Below are positions 14,300 through 15,402 of a DNA stretch of 15,402 nt, piece after piece. Made by a program: the position numbers and the translations under genes. The stretch lies in NCBI GenBank assembly GCA_001603685.1, contig LUZO01000090.1, positions 1 through 15,402 of the forward strand, read 5' to 3'. Each line of letters begins with the position of its first letter. Positions within the stretch are counted from its first letter, which is position 1. The notes beneath the pieces were generated by a model that did not search any database, had not been told where the DNA came from, and was given only the letters and a program-made list of their open reading frames with translations. The DNA is from Bacteroidales bacterium Bact_23 (GTDB taxonomy: Bacteria > Bacteroidota > Bacteroidia > Bacteroidales > Lentimicrobiaceae).

Positions 14300-14764
14300 C
14301 TACTGAAAGTATTCATTATAGGTTTCGAATGATTCTTTCAGTTCCGCAATCAGTTTATTTGCTTCTGTTTCGTCTTTTGCGGTTTCGAGTGCAGTAACCA
14401 GCTCAATGTGCGGGTGCAGCCACTTGTGGAGTTCATCATGGCTTTCTCCTTCCATGGTGCAGCTTTTTATCAGCAGGTTGTTCTGCTCTTTCATCTGGCG
14501 GGCGAGTCCGGCATAATCTGTACCTCCATTTTCGATATAGGTGTTCAGCAGTTCGGAAGCCTTGATTACATAAGGTTTCATCTCATCATTAACCATCCAT
14601 TTTTCGCCGTGGTTGAGTTTCAGCATTTCCGAAAGATCGGCATGGTGATGTTCCTCAGTTTCTACAGCATCATCAGGGTTTGAGGATGTTTGCGTTCCGG
14701 AATTGCAACCGGTGAAGATAAGCCCCAGAAAAAGGACCGCCAGAAGAATTTGTTTAGTTTTCAT
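14300..14764 (-). CDS. Small His-rich lipoprotein of unknown function
   Basis: A 154-residue protein with a lipoprotein signal peptide (LIFTGC, lipidated C20), so it is membrane-anchored and faces the periplasm or cell surface. The mature part has a short Ser/Asn/Glu linker with an HHH cluster (39-41), then a predicted all-helical domain. That domain contains LNHGEKW (H52) and a dense potential ligand cluster: C102, M104, H109, H113, H117 and H119 (around SCTMEGESHDELHKWLHPH). The spacing suggests helical faces able to bind a metal or heme, but I do not recognise a named family. The start codon lies inside the end of the TetR gene (11-bp overlap), so the two are translationally coupled. The cytochrome b561-like gene follows after 32 bp. 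A metal/heme-binding or redox-accessory role is inference only. Confidence 0.75.
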   Translation of the reverse strand: MKTKQILLAVLFLGLIFTGCNSGTQTSSNPDDAVETEEHHHADLSEMLKLNHGEKWMVNDEMKPYVIKASELLNTYIENGGTDYAGLARQMKEQNNLLIKSCTMEGESHDELHKWLHPHIELVTALETAKDETEANKLIAELKESFETYNEYFQ

Positions 14765-15356
14765 TTGTTGGATTTTTTATCATGGTTAAAAAAGTTTCGG
14801 TAAGTTTTTTCCCATCCTTTACCAGGCTGGTGCTGTGCCCCGATTGCTTCCATTTGATTATCGTGAGCCGTGTGCCTCCCAGTATTATGGTGGCAAGTAC
14901 GGATGCATCCATCTCTTTGTTGTAAAGGCCTGTTTCCTGACCCTTTATGATGTTACGACATACAAACCTGTGCATAAATTCCATGGTGTCAGCCACTTTC
15001 TGGCTCAGCCTTTCATCGAAATGAAAGATGCTTTCTGAAAATGTTATGCTGACGATGGCGGGGTTTTTTGCAAAAGCCCTGTATTGCGATTCAAATACTG
15101 ACATCAATTCCTTGTCGGCCGGCTGATTCGGGTCGGAAGCAATCTGCGACAAGCGGCTTCTCATTTCACCGGTGTAATAGGTCATCAGGCTGAGCAGAAT
15201 TTCATTTTTGCCCGCAAAATGCCTGTACAAAGCCGGCTCCGATAAATCTACATCGGCAGCAAGGTTTTTTATCGTTAAATTCTGGATGCCGTACTCATCA
15301 ATTCTGTTGGTAGCAGCTTCCATGATTTCAATTTGTCTTGCACTGAACTTTTCCAT
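14754..15356 (-). CDS. TetR/AcrR-family transcriptional repressor
   Basis: A 200-residue one-component regulator. The N-terminal helix-turn-helix is canonical: RQIEIMEAATNRIDEYGIQN, then LTIKNLAADVDLSEPALYRH and FAGKNEIL (helices about 7-22, 28-35 and 39-45). The rest (about 55-195) is a helical ligand-binding and dimerisation region with little sequence identity to named members. It heads the block that contains the lipoprotein, the cytochrome b561-like protein and a tripartite RND pump. This is the classic arrangement of a repressor that releases an efflux operon when it binds a pump substrate. A candidate operator lies about 33 bp upstream of its start. The ligand is unknown. Confidence 0.92.
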   Translation of the reverse strand: MEKFSARQIEIMEAATNRIDEYGIQNLTIKNLAADVDLSEPALYRHFAGKNEILLSLMTYYTGEMRSRLSQIASDPNQPADKELMSVFESQYRAFAKNPAIVSITFSESIFHFDERLSQKVADTMEFMHRFVCRNIIKGQETGLYNKEMDASVLATIILGGTRLTIIKWKQSGHSTSLVKDGKKLTETFLTMIKNPTNEN

Positions 15357-15388
15357 ACTTAATATAACAGCAGTTTTGAGAAAATGTT

Positions 15389-15402
15389 AGTGAGTATTCG
15401 CT
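15389..15402. promoter_or_regulatory. Candidate TetR operator (imperfect palindrome) at the window edge
   Basis: AGTGAGTATTCGCT matches its own reverse complement at 10 of 14 positions (AGnGAnTAnTCnCT). That layout resembles operators of several TetR-family regulators. It lies 33-46 bp upstream of the TetR start codon, where autorepression would act. The window ends at its last base, so the full site cannot be seen. Confidence 0.35.

Overview
The window looks like a chromosomal segment of a member of the Bacteroidota; the order cannot be fixed from the sequence. The signs are: gene starts without recognisable Shine-Dalgarno sequences, a signal peptide ending in Ala followed by Gln (TolC-like protein), a Phe-terminated outer-membrane barrel of a type common in that phylum, and an HD-PycTM membrane protein. 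All eleven genes are on the minus strand, so transcription runs from high to low coordinates. Gene density is high and the longest non-coding stretch is 167 bp. I see no tRNA, rRNA, CRISPR array, insertion sequence or phage gene.

Right-hand block (15356 down to 7984): an efflux locus. A TetR-type repressor overlaps a small His-rich lipoprotein gene, followed by a cytochrome b561-like membrane protein. After a 167-bp gap with two stem-loops come an outer-membrane factor (TolC family), a membrane-fusion protein and an RND inner-membrane pump, packed 7 and 14 bp apart. Together these three make a complete tripartite exporter. A TetR-type palindrome at the right edge of the window is a candidate autoregulatory operator.

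Left-hand block (7889 down to 44): five closely packed genes (gaps of 23, 20, 11 and 1 bp) that look like one transcription unit. It starts after a stem-loop behind the pump gene and a short palindrome. The genes encode a six-TM class III nucleotide cyclase with non-canonical base-recognition residues; an HD phosphohydrolase domain fused to a PycTM-like membrane effector; a divergent pyruvate kinase with a K+-independent-type signature and no C-terminal regulatory domain; an exported protein joining a kinase-like domain to an Omp85-type barrel; and a periplasmic histidine phosphatase.

The most interesting element is the cyclase plus HD-PycTM pair. It has the two-part logic of Pycsar (pyrimidine cyclic nucleotide) immunity, but the cyclase is membrane-anchored and the effector carries its own potential phosphodiesterase. 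It also sits beside metabolic and envelope genes rather than among defence genes or mobile elements. It could be a Pycsar-like defence module or a membrane signalling circuit sharing Pycsar parts; the sequence alone does not decide.
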